Positions 22,418 through 28,956 of a DNA stretch of 28,956 nt are shown here, one piece after another. The stretch spans positions 1,573 to 30,528 of the forward strand of contig CAJUSU010000007.1 in the NCBI GenBank assembly GCA_910589185.1. Direction: 5' to 3'. A program made the translations under genes and the position numbers. Below the pieces are notes generated by a model, which was not told where the DNA came from, made no database searches, and worked only from the letters and a program-made list of their open reading frames with translations. Source of the stretch: an uncultured Clostridia bacterium. GTDB taxonomy: Bacteria; Bacillota; Clostridia; TANB77; CAG-508. Within the stretch, counting starts at the first letter, position 1; every line of letters begins with the position of its first letter.

Positions 22418-23710
22418 ATGAAAATATTAATGTTAACATGGGAATATCCACCAAGAATAGTAGGAGGAATCGCTAGAGTAGTACACGATTTATCACATAG
22501 ACTTATCAAAGATGGACATGAAGTAACAGTGGTAACTTACAAAGAAGGAGACTTACCAGAGTATGAAAATGATAAGGGAGTGGAAGTATATCGTGTAGAA
22601 AACTTTATGATACATCCTACTAATTTTATTGAATGGGTTTTACAGTTAAACTTCAATATGGCAGCAAAGGCTACTCAGTTAATCAATGAAAATGGTAAGT
22701 TTGATGTCATTCATGCACATGACTGGTTAGCAGCGACTTCAGCTAAGATGTTAAAACAGGCTTTTAATATTCCACTAGTAGCAACAATTCATGCTACAGA
22801 AGCTGGCAGAAATTCAGGTGTTCATGATGAAACACAAAGATATATTAATGATACAGAATGGATGTTGACTTATGAAGCAACAGAAGTAATAGTCAATAGT
22901 AATTTTATGAAGGGACATGTTCAAGGCTTATTTGGACTACCTTTTGATAAAATTAATGTAGTTCCAAATGGAATTAACTTAACTAATTTTAATGGTGTTG
23001 AGAGAGATTATGAGTTTAGAAGACAATATGCTATGGATAATGAAAAAATGATTCTATATGTAGGAAGATTAGTATATGAAAAAGGAATTCAGCATTTAAT
23101 TTCAGCTATGCCTAAAATCTTAAATGGATATCATGATACTAAATTAGTTATTGCAGGTAAAGGCGGAATGTTAGATGAATTAAAGGCACAAGCGGAACGT
23201 ATGGGACTTTCTAACAAAATATACTTTACAGGATATTTAAATTCAAAACAAGTACAAAAAATATATAAATGTGCAGATGTAGCAGTATTCCCAAGTACTT
23301 ATGAACCATTTGGTATTGTAGCATTAGAGGGAATGCTTGCAGGAGTTCCTACAGTTGTATCTGACATTGGTGGATTAAATGAAATTGTAGACCACGGTAT
23401 CAATGGAATGAAGAGCTATGCAGGAAATCCAAATTCAATAGCAGATTCTGTATTAACATTACTTTATGATGGACAATTAGCTTCAAATGTTGCTAAGAAA
23501 GCAAAACAAAAAGTAAAAGAAGAATTTAATTGGACTAAAATTGCGCAAGATACTCATTATATTTACGAAAAAGCAATTTGCAAAACTGTTGCCGAAAAAC
23601 AGAAACAAGAAATTGAGCAAGAAAATGCGAAAAAGGCAAGCAAGGCAAAGAATAGTGAAACAGAAATTACAAATCTACTTAGCTTTAAGAAAAAACATGC
23701 TTATGCATAG
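22418..23710 (+). CDS. GT4-family glycosyltransferase (glycogen/starch synthase-like)
   Basis: 430 residues with the GT-B fold. The N-terminal domain holds MKILMLTWEYPPRIVGGIAR and DVIHAHDWLAA. The C-terminal domain holds ILYVGRLVYEKGIQHLISAM, then the E-x7-E nucleotide-sugar motif EPFGIVALE (about 295-303) and GGLNEIVDHGINGMK. It probably transfers glucose or another sugar from a nucleotide donor; proteins with this start are often annotated as glycogen synthases, but no glg genes are nearby, so the acceptor is unknown. The last 50 residues are a Lys/Glu-rich tail. RBS AAAGGGG is at 22405-22411. The gene sits behind a structured leader and is followed 2 nt later by a REP-like element. Confidence 0.9.
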   Translation: MKILMLTWEYPPRIVGGIARVVHDLSHRLIKDGHEVTVVTYKEGDLPEYENDKGVEVYRVENFMIHPTNFIEWVLQLNFNMAAKATQLINENGKFDVIHAHDWLAATSAKMLKQAFNIPLVATIHATEAGRNSGVHDETQRYINDTEWMLTYEATEVIVNSNFMKGHVQGLFGLPFDKINVVPNGINLTNFNGVERDYEFRRQYAMDNEKMILYVGRLVYEKGIQHLISAMPKILNGYHDTKLVIAGKGGMLDELKAQAERMGLSNKIYFTGYLNSKQVQKIYKCADVAVFPSTYEPFGIVALEGMLAGVPTVVSDIGGLNEIVDHGINGMKSYAGNPNSIADSVLTLLYDGQLASNVAKKAKQKVKEEFNWTKIAQDTHYIYEKAICKTVAEKQKQEIEQENAKKASKAKNSETEITNLLSFKKKHAYA

Positions 23711-23712
23711 AG

Positions 23713-23743
23713 TGTCCGATTGGGGACGTTAGTTTGTCGGACA
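23713..23743. repeat. Short REP-like palindrome
   Basis: TGTCCGA (23713-23719) and TCGGACA (23737-23743) flank GGGGACGTTAGTT (23722-23734). It lies 2 nt after the glycosyltransferase stop and directly before the RBS of the next gene, so it fills the whole intergenic gap. Confidence 0.75.
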
Positions 23744-23760
23744 AAAAAGGAGGAAATATC

Positions 23761-24093
23761 ATGCAAGTATATGATACAGCAAATCGTTTGGCACAAGAGA
23801 TAAGAGAATCTGAGGAATACAAAGCATATAAAAAATTGAAAGATGAAATACATAATAATCCTGAGAAAAAGCAAAAAGTAGAAGAATTTGAAAAATTAAG
23901 ATATGAAGTTCAATTAATGGCATATACAGGAGAAGAAAAGAATGAAGAAAAAACAAAAAAACTAGAAGAGATGTATGCTACTTTAATTGAGAATAAAGAC
24001 ATTAAAGAATACTTTGATTTAGAAGTGAAGTTTAATGTAATGATAGCAGATATTAATAAAATTATTGCAGAAGCAATTAAAGATGTTCTATAG
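23761..24093 (+). CDS. YlbF/YmcA family protein
   Basis: 110 residues from the ATG at 23761 (GGAGG at 23749-23753). It is all helical and charged. The family pattern is clear: VYDTANRLAQEIRESEEYKA at the start, NPEKKQKVEEFEKLRYEVQ in the middle and NVMIADINKIIAEAIKDVL at the end. In B. subtilis YlbF and YmcA form a complex with YaaT that works with RNase Y in mRNA maturation. A link to the rny gene at the start of the window is an inference. Own terminator downstream. Confidence 0.88.
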   Translation: MQVYDTANRLAQEIRESEEYKAYKKLKDEIHNNPEKKQKVEEFEKLRYEVQLMAYTGEEKNEEKTKKLEEMYATLIENKDIKEYFDLEVKFNVMIADINKIIAEAIKDVL

Positions 24094-24105
24094 AAAGTAG
24101 AAATG

Positions 24106-24138
24106 AAAACAGGCGAGTGAAATAACTCGCCTGTTTTT
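24106..24138 (+). terminator. Intrinsic terminator after the YlbF gene
   Basis: A perfect 13-bp stem AAAACAGGCGAGT (24106-24118) / ACTCGCCTGTTTT (24125-24137) with a T run. Confidence 0.9.
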
Positions 24139-24158
24139 CGTGCATAATAGATATAGAA

Positions 24159-24188
24159 TTGTAACCTTTTTTTAAAATGTGTTACTAT
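24159..24188 (+). promoter_or_regulatory. Putative promoter of the ECF sigma gene
   Basis: TTGTAA (24159-24164), 18 bp, TACTAT (24183-24188); alternatively GTAACC (24161-24166) could be an ECF-type -35 for autoregulation. Its start site would fall on or after the ATG at 24193, which bears on start choice. Confidence 0.35.
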
Positions 24189-24192
24189 ATGT

Positions 24193-24789
24193 ATGAAAGA
24201 TATCTTGAAAAGGAGATTTAAATCTAAAGTGGAAAAAAAGGAAATAACACTGAAGGAGTATAGCAAGAATAATAGGCTAGATATAGATAAAGTGGTAGAA
24301 GAGTATTATGGCTATATCTATATGATTGTCAAAAATATAAAATCTGCCGGGGTTTTAGAAGAAGATGTAGAGGAGATTATTTCTGATGTATTTTTAGCAC
24401 TATGGAAGAACTATGCCAATTTAACAGAAGAAACAAAGGTAAAGCCATACTTAGCAGGAATTGCAAAGAATATTTTAAAAAACAAATATAGAACAACAAA
24501 AATGGATTTTTCTCTATCAGATTATGAAGAACAATTAATTGCTCCCCATACATTAGAAGTAATTTCAGAAGAAAGAGAACAAAATGAAATGATAAAAGAC
24601 ACTTTAAAGATACTAAAGCCAGAAGAATATCAAATTTTTATGGCATTTTACTATGAAAATAAAAAGATTAAAGAAATTGCTAAAAACTTAGAAGTTTCAG
24701 AAAGTAAAGTAAAAGTAATTCTTCATAGAGTGAGAAAAGAATTAAAGTCAAAGTTAAGGAAAGGAGGATATAGTTATGGAAATGGATAA
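24193..24789 (+). CDS. ECF-type RNA polymerase sigma factor
   Basis: Up to 198 residues. Region 2 lies at about 35-105 (VVEEYYGYIYMIVKN, DVEEIISDVFLALWKNY) and region 4 at about 135-188 (LKPEEYQIFMAFYYENKKIK, EIAKNLEVSESKVKVILHRV). The start is uncertain: ATG 24193 has no RBS and touches the putative promoter, whereas GTG 24229 (186 residues) follows AAGGAG at 24209-24214, though at a long spacing. The gene overlaps the next one by 14 nt, the usual sigma/anti-sigma coupling. The trigger is unknown. Confidence 0.88.
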   Translation: MKDILKRRFKSKVEKKEITLKEYSKNNRLDIDKVVEEYYGYIYMIVKNIKSAGVLEEDVEEIISDVFLALWKNYANLTEETKVKPYLAGIAKNILKNKYRTTKMDFSLSDYEEQLIAPHTLEVISEEREQNEMIKDTLKILKPEEYQIFMAFYYENKKIKEIAKNLEVSESKVKVILHRVRKELKSKLRKGGYSYGNG

Positions 24790-25972
24790 ATTAAAACAAA
24801 ACATACAAAAGAATGTAAGAGAGAATATAGCTATATCTAGTTGGAAGGAGGAAATGCATATGAACAAAGAAAAAAATAGAAAAATCATGTATGGCATATT
24901 AGCAAGCTGCGCTGTGTTTGCAATAGGGGTAGGAATTATAACAACTCAAGTGCCATTTGGTCAAAATGATGAAACACTATTACAAGCAAAAATAGAGAAA
25001 GAAGACTTAAGTAAAGAAAAGGAAACCTTGAAAACAGAAATTAATATTAATAAATTAGATGAAAAAGCATTAGTAGACTGTGTAATAGATGCTCAAATGA
25101 GAAAAATAGATGCCCAAGAGTGCATGGTAGATTTAAGATTTGCCATAGAAGCAAAGCTTCCAAAAGATTTTGAGGAAAATTATTCCATAGTTGGTATTTA
25201 TGTCAAAGGGGAGAATTCTAAAAAATATGATGTGCTACAAAATTACGAATTCCGTTATAAAAACAAAGCAGAAACAAGAACAATTACCTTAGGAATAGGT
25301 TTTAAAGAAAGAAAGCCAATGAGAGATTACTACTTTGCTGATGTAAAGAAAGTATCAAAAATAGGGGATGTAGAACTTAAAATTACACAATATGAAGATA
25401 GTTATTTAGTCATATTTAGCCATAAAGATGTTAACTATGATATTGAAACAAGAGGAATTACACAAGATGAGTTAGTAGAATTTTTAACTTCTTTGATTAG
25501 CAATAGCAAAAGTTATGAGCAAATGGTGGCAAAAGAGGAAGATGCCAATGTAAAAGAACAAGCAAATCTATCAGACAAAACTTATCCAGAATACTATGGG
25601 GGAACATATGTAGATAATCAAGGAAATAATGTGGTGCTATTAAAAGTAGATACAAAGGAAAACAGAAAACAGATATGCAAATTGTTAAATATCACAGAAA
25701 GTAAAACGAAATTTGAAGTTGCCAAATATTCTTATGAATATTTAACACAATTGCAAAACAAAATTAGTGAGAAAATGACAAAGAAAGAATTGCCTTTTGC
25801 GATATCATCTTCTATTATGGAAGATAAAAACTGGATTGAAGTACAAGTGACAACAAACAAAGAAAGTGAACTAAAAAAGATAAAAGAATTAGACACAATA
25901 GGTGGTGCAATTAGCATTCGTTATAGCAAAGAGGGAAATGCTAAGACAGATATGTTAAAGGAAAAAGATTAA
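24776..25972 (+). CDS. Membrane anti-sigma factor-like protein with DUF4367-type sensor domain
   Basis: 398 residues. A short cytosolic N-terminus (1-37, about the size of a sigma-binding region) is followed by one membrane span (38-57) and a long external part. The external part includes a segment like DUF4367 (DSYLVIFSHKDVNYDIETRG then QDELVEFLTSLI, about 200-245) and an unrecognised C-terminal half. RBS AAAGGAGG lies inside the sigma gene and the two overlap by 14 nt, so translation is probably coupled. It likely holds the upstream sigma factor inactive until an envelope signal. Confidence 0.75.
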   Translation: MEMDKLKQNIQKNVRENIAISSWKEEMHMNKEKNRKIMYGILASCAVFAIGVGIITTQVPFGQNDETLLQAKIEKEDLSKEKETLKTEININKLDEKALVDCVIDAQMRKIDAQECMVDLRFAIEAKLPKDFEENYSIVGIYVKGENSKKYDVLQNYEFRYKNKAETRTITLGIGFKERKPMRDYYFADVKKVSKIGDVELKITQYEDSYLVIFSHKDVNYDIETRGITQDELVEFLTSLISNSKSYEQMVAKEEDANVKEQANLSDKTYPEYYGGTYVDNQGNNVVLLKVDTKENRKQICKLLNITESKTKFEVAKYSYEYLTQLQNKISEKMTKKELPFAISSSIMEDKNWIEVQVTTNKESELKKIKELDTIGGAISIRYSKEGNAKTDMLKEKD

Positions 25973-25990
25973 ATGAATAGGAAGAATTTT

Positions 25991-26024
25991 GAGAAGATAA
26001 TTGGTTGAAAATTATCTTCTCTTT
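25991..26024 (+). terminator. Intrinsic terminator after the sigma/anti-sigma pair
   Basis: A perfect 12-bp stem GAGAAGATAATT (25991-26002) / AATTATCTTCTC (26010-26021) with a short TTT run. Confidence 0.7.
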
Positions 26025-26098
26025 ATGGTATACTTACAGTATATAATCATAATATACAAAAAGAAAGAATAAGATACGTGAGAAAGGATGAGACAAAT

Positions 26099-27700
26099 AT
26101 GAATAACAAAACAGTTGCAGAATTATATGAAAAGGAAATCAAAGAAAAAGGGAATATAATTGCTTGTAGCAGCAATTATGAAATAAAAAGTCTAAATTAT
26201 ATTCCAAAAGAGCATGATAAAATAGAATTAGTAGATGTAACAACGAGAGATGGAAGAAGAATTTATATTAGAGGTATTTTATATGTGATGAGCAAAGCTT
26301 TTAGTGAGTGTTATCCAGAAGCACTCCTTACGGTAAATTATCAATTGACGAATGCTATGTACTGTGAAGTTGACAATATGGAAGTTACTGATGAAATAAT
26401 ACAAAAAGTTAGTAAAAAAATGCAAGAGATTATCGAAAAAGATATACCAATTCGCAAAATAGAAATGACGAAGGAAGAGGCAGAGGATTTCTATAACAAG
26501 GAAAAGACAATTAGAGGAAAATTGCAATTAGACAACAAATTAAAAGAAGAAGTTTCTTTATACTTTTGCGAAGAATACTATAACTATTTTTATGGCGTTA
26601 TGCCAATTAGCACTGGATATGTTCGCTATTTTGAAATAGTACCATATTATGGAGGATTTTTACTACGTTATCCAAGCAAAAACAATCCAAATGCTCTAGA
26701 GCCAAGTTCTACTAGTAAAAAACTATTTACTACATTAGAAGAATACAAAGATATCCACAAAGTATTAGACATTAATACAGTATACAAATTAAATAAGCAA
26801 ATTATACAAGGAAATTCTGCTGAACTAGTTTTACTAGCCGAAGCATTACATGAGAAGAAAATATCTGACATTGCAGATAATATTGTTAATCGAAAAGGTG
26901 TAAAAGTAGTATTAATAGCAGGTCCATCCTCTTCAGGAAAAACTACCTTTGCGAAAAGATTAGGAATTCAATTAAGACTAAATGGACTAAAACCAGTTAC
27001 TATTTCAGTAGATAACTATTTTGTAGAAAGAAAAGATACACCATTAGATACAGAAGGAAAATATGATTTTGAATGCTTAGAAGCAATTGATTTAAAACTA
27101 TTTAATGATCACTTAAATACTCTATTAAATGGTGGAGAAATTTTATGTCCGACTTTTGACTTTAAAGTAGGAACTAAGAAATATAATGGAGAGACCATGA
27201 AATTAGCAGATGATGAAGTTCTTGTTATAGAAGGAATTCACTGCTTGAATGATAAATTAACAGCATCTATTCCAAAAGAAAAGAAATATAAAGTATATAT
27301 TAGTGCATTAACAGTATTAAATATTGACTACTATAACAGAATTTCAACAACAGATAGCAGGTTAATTAGAAGAATGGTAAGAGATAATAATTTTAGAGGA
27401 TATAGTGCATTACATACCTTGCAAATTTGGGACTCTGTAAATCGTGGGGAAACAAAGCATATTTTCCCATTCCAAGAAGAAGCAGATAGTATGTTTAACA
27501 CTTCTTTAATCTATGAAATTTGTGTATTAAAAAAATACCTAATGCCATTATTAGAAGAAATTGACAATACAAATCCTGAATATGCAGAGTCAAAACGATT
27601 ATATGAGTTTTTAAAATATTTTGAAGATATTGAAGACAAATATGTACCAGAAAATTCTTTACTAAGAGAATTTATTGGTGGCAGTGTTTTTGAATATTAG
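26099..27700 (+). CDS. Nucleoside (uridine-like) kinase with N-terminal threonyl-tRNA-synthetase-like domain
   Basis: 533 residues from the ATG at 26099 (AAAGGATGAG upstream; the GTG at 26078 precedes that RBS). The N-terminal 250 residues resemble the TGS and editing-type domains of threonyl-tRNA synthetase (ELVDVTTRDGRRIYIRGILY, PISTGYVRYFEIVPYYGG) but lack the synthetase core. The C-terminal part is a P-loop kinase of the uridine kinase/phosphoribulokinase family: Walker A GPSSSGKT (275-282), SVDNYFVERKDTPLD and VLVIEGIHCLND. It probably phosphorylates uridine/cytidine or a related nucleoside; why the N-terminal domain is attached is unknown. This fusion is common in Clostridia. Confidence 0.9.
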   Translation: MNNKTVAELYEKEIKEKGNIIACSSNYEIKSLNYIPKEHDKIELVDVTTRDGRRIYIRGILYVMSKAFSECYPEALLTVNYQLTNAMYCEVDNMEVTDEIIQKVSKKMQEIIEKDIPIRKIEMTKEEAEDFYNKEKTIRGKLQLDNKLKEEVSLYFCEEYYNYFYGVMPISTGYVRYFEIVPYYGGFLLRYPSKNNPNALEPSSTSKKLFTTLEEYKDIHKVLDINTVYKLNKQIIQGNSAELVLLAEALHEKKISDIADNIVNRKGVKVVLIAGPSSSGKTTFAKRLGIQLRLNGLKPVTISVDNYFVERKDTPLDTEGKYDFECLEAIDLKLFNDHLNTLLNGGEILCPTFDFKVGTKKYNGETMKLADDEVLVIEGIHCLNDKLTASIPKEKKYKVYISALTVLNIDYYNRISTTDSRLIRRMVRDNNFRGYSALHTLQIWDSVNRGETKHIFPFQEEADSMFNTSLIYEICVLKKYLMPLLEEIDNTNPEYAESKRLYEFLKYFEDIEDKYVPENSLLREFIGGSVFEY

Positions 27701-27749
27701 TGTCAAGTTGGGGACATATGTCAGTTAAACTAACGTCCCCAACTTGACA
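27701..27749. repeat. REP-like palindrome
   Basis: Perfect 15-bp arms TGTCAAGTTGGGGAC (27701-27715) and GTCCCCAACTTGACA (27735-27749). The core GGGGACGTTAGTT is on the minus strand (27740-27728). It begins at the first base after the kinase stop codon and may also act as an mRNA 3' hairpin. Confidence 0.85.
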
Positions 27750-27762
27750 GATAGGAGCAAAA

Positions 27763-28071
27763 ATGGGAAGAAGATTTACAGAAATTGATGAAGCTTTTAT
27801 TTGTGAAAATTGTGGTAAGCAGATAGAACCATTAGGCTATACTTGTCGTGACCATTGTAGTTATTGCTTATGTTCTAAACACGTTGATGTCAACCCGGGA
27901 GATAGAGAAGAAGATTGTCATGGATTATTAGAACCAATTAGAGTAGAACTAGACAGTAAAAAGGGATATGTGATTATTTATCGCTGCAAAAAGTGTGGCG
28001 CTATTCGCAAGAATAAGGCGGCAAATGATGATAATATGGATTTGATTATACAATTGACTGCAAGGCAATAA
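27763..28071 (+). CDS. RNHCP-domain zinc-ribbon protein
   Basis: 102 residues. Motifs match the RNHCP family: FICENCGKQI, then the name-giving segment CRDHCSYCLCSKHVD (here RDHCS in place of RNHCP), PGDREEDCHGLLEPI, and a second zinc ribbon YRCKKCGAIRKNKAANDD. Paired Cys and His residues suggest two zinc sites. Function is unknown; a nucleic-acid or ribosome-related role is possible for a small zinc ribbon. RBS AGGAG lies just after the REP-like element. Confidence 0.88.
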   Translation: MGRRFTEIDEAFICENCGKQIEPLGYTCRDHCSYCLCSKHVDVNPGDREEDCHGLLEPIRVELDSKKGYVIIYRCKKCGAIRKNKAANDDNMDLIIQLTARQ

Positions 28072-28082
28072 ATTGTATAAAA

Positions 28083-28119
28083 GCAAAGGCACTTCTGTTT
28101 TTAGCAGAAGTGCCTTTGC
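28083..28119. terminator. Bidirectional terminator-like hairpin
   Basis: A perfect 15-bp stem GCAAAGGCACTTCTG (28083-28097) / CAGAAGTGCCTTTGC (28105-28119) with loop TTTTTAG. It separates the RNHCP gene from the convergent radical SAM gene. Confidence 0.65.
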
Positions 28120-28130
28120 AGGTCGGCGGT

Positions 28131-28956
28131 CTAATAATCAGAAATACTGATATACTGCCCTAACAGAACTTTTGCGTCTCCGCCGCAACCACCAAAGGGA
28201 TTTGGCTCAAGTTCTCTTTCGATTCGGATAACATCGGCGAACTTTGACTTGCGGTAGGCAATAATTTTTGCAGTTATTTCCTCCAAAGTCATGTTCGTGA
28301 TATTACCAATTTGAATCATTTTAGGCTCATCGAGCCAGAACCAACCACAAGAAAGCCCGGTTCTTTCATCAACAATGACATGGTTAGTGTTTGTAATGTG
28401 TACCCCAGAAATAGTGGCAGGACATACAGGAATTTGATAATGTACACCATATTTTGTCTGAATGTAGTTCCTTAAAGCTAATAATTCTTTTTCTTTAAGT
28501 TCTAATTCGTTGAAAATATGAGTACATTTTCCGGCGTTTTCGAGTTGCCCCAACAAAGGATATACGTTATTTTCCATGCACCAGTCAACGATTGTATAGA
28601 TTTCCTCATAGTTTTTGGCAGTAGGAACAATAGATGCTCCTAAATTTGTTGTGCCGTTGCTGGTTCGGACAGCTTCCTTCAGCCTTTGATAGTTTTTCAA
28701 AATAGTTTGGCTTCTATCAGAGCCGTAAAGAAACTGCATTACTTCATGGGAGAAGCTATCAAGCTTAAACAGCACATACAAGGTTCCATTTTCAATATAA
28801 TCGAGTAATTCAGCATCGAGATTAACTAAATTACTGAAGACAGATACTTTAACGGACATCTTCTTGCACATCGCCAGAATTTGCTTAAAAGCTTCTACGT
28901 TGCCTTTGGCGGTTGGCTCTCCAAGTCCACAGGCATAAATCCACTGAATAGTTCCA
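28131..28956 (-). CDS. Radical SAM protein, C-terminal part (5' end outside window)
   Basis: The frame is open to the window edge; the ATG at 28871 is internal. Just upstream of it in frame lies IYACGLGEPTAKGN, the GGEP-like SAM-binding motif of radical SAM enzymes, so the missing part should hold the CxxxCxxC cluster. The visible part (about 275 residues) covers later TIM-barrel strands (VKVSVFSNL, TLYVLFKLDS, TTNLGASIVP) and a C-terminal cysteine-bearing region (VCPATISGVH, GLSCGWFW, NPFGGCGGD) that may bind an auxiliary cluster, as in SPASM or MoaA-type tails. GC is about 45-48%, well above the neighbours, so it is probably acquired. The substrate is unknown. Confidence 0.85.
   Translation of the reverse strand, partial: GTIQWIYACGLGEPTAKGNVEAFKQILAMCKKMSVKVSVFSNLVNLDAELLDYIENGTLYVLFKLDSFSHEVMQFLYGSDRSQTILKNYQRLKEAVRTSNGTTNLGASIVPTAKNYEEIYTIVDWCMENNVYPLLGQLENAGKCTHIFNELELKEKELLALRNYIQTKYGVHYQIPVCPATISGVHITNTNHVIVDERTGLSCGWFWLDEPKMIQIGNITNMTLEEITAKIIAYRKSKFADVIRIERELEPNPFGGCGGDAKVLLGQYISISDY

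Overview
The window looks like a chromosomal segment of an uncultured, low-GC (about 31-33%), spore-forming Clostridia-type Bacillota, probably gut-associated. The basis is the conserved block rny-ymdB-spoVS-recA-recX-scpA-DUF2953-ytfJ-dacF, the sporulation genes spoVS and ytfJ (gerW-like), Gram-positive anchoring signals (LPXTG), sigma-A-type promoters and strong AGGAGG-type ribosome binding sites. Gut association is inferred from a very large M60 (enhancin/mucinase-like) metallopeptidase. No tRNA, rRNA, CRISPR array or complete transposon was seen.

Layout. 1-8200 is the housekeeping and sporulation block. It starts with the 3' part of rny, then a higher-GC foreign gene on the minus strand, ymdB, spoVS, a membrane-anchored oligopeptide-binding protein, recA with a LexA-like box, recX, scpA without scpB, DUF2953 and ytfJ. 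8204-9517 is dacF on the minus strand. 9594-14040 is an envelope and regulation region: a c-di-GMP-I riboswitch in front of an unrecognised membrane-anchored protein, a sigma factor fused to two membrane segments, two related membrane-anchored proteins (DUF4362 and YobA-like), and a type I toxin-antitoxin candidate with an antisense RNA. 14250-20450 is a two-gene surface operon: a 1708-residue secreted M60 peptidase with a dockerin, and an LPXTG-anchored protein with a cohesin-like domain. 20508-28071 holds a VanW protein, a 49-residue membrane microprotein, rpmE, an XRE regulator, a GT4 glycosyltransferase behind a structured leader, a YlbF-family protein, an ECF sigma/anti-sigma pair, a uridine-kinase-like nucleoside kinase and an RNHCP zinc protein. 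The window ends inside a higher-GC radical SAM gene on the minus strand.

Most unusual signal. The gene at 12799-13838 is open only if the ribosome makes two +1 shifts. Both breaks fall exactly on an in-frame CGG codon followed by A, and at both, skipping the C restores the protein (reading GGA). In about 8,300 codons of the other native-looking genes I found no in-frame CGG at all; the only other two are in the higher-GC foreign gene at 716-1048. This suggests that CGG is poorly read or unassigned in this organism and that the two sites are programmed or tolerated +1 frameshifts. Indel errors or pseudogene decay remain possible.

A second recurring signal is a family of REP-like palindromes sharing TTGGGGAC. 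Four copies occur, each starting 0-4 nt after a stop codon (4129, 8124, 23713, 27701).
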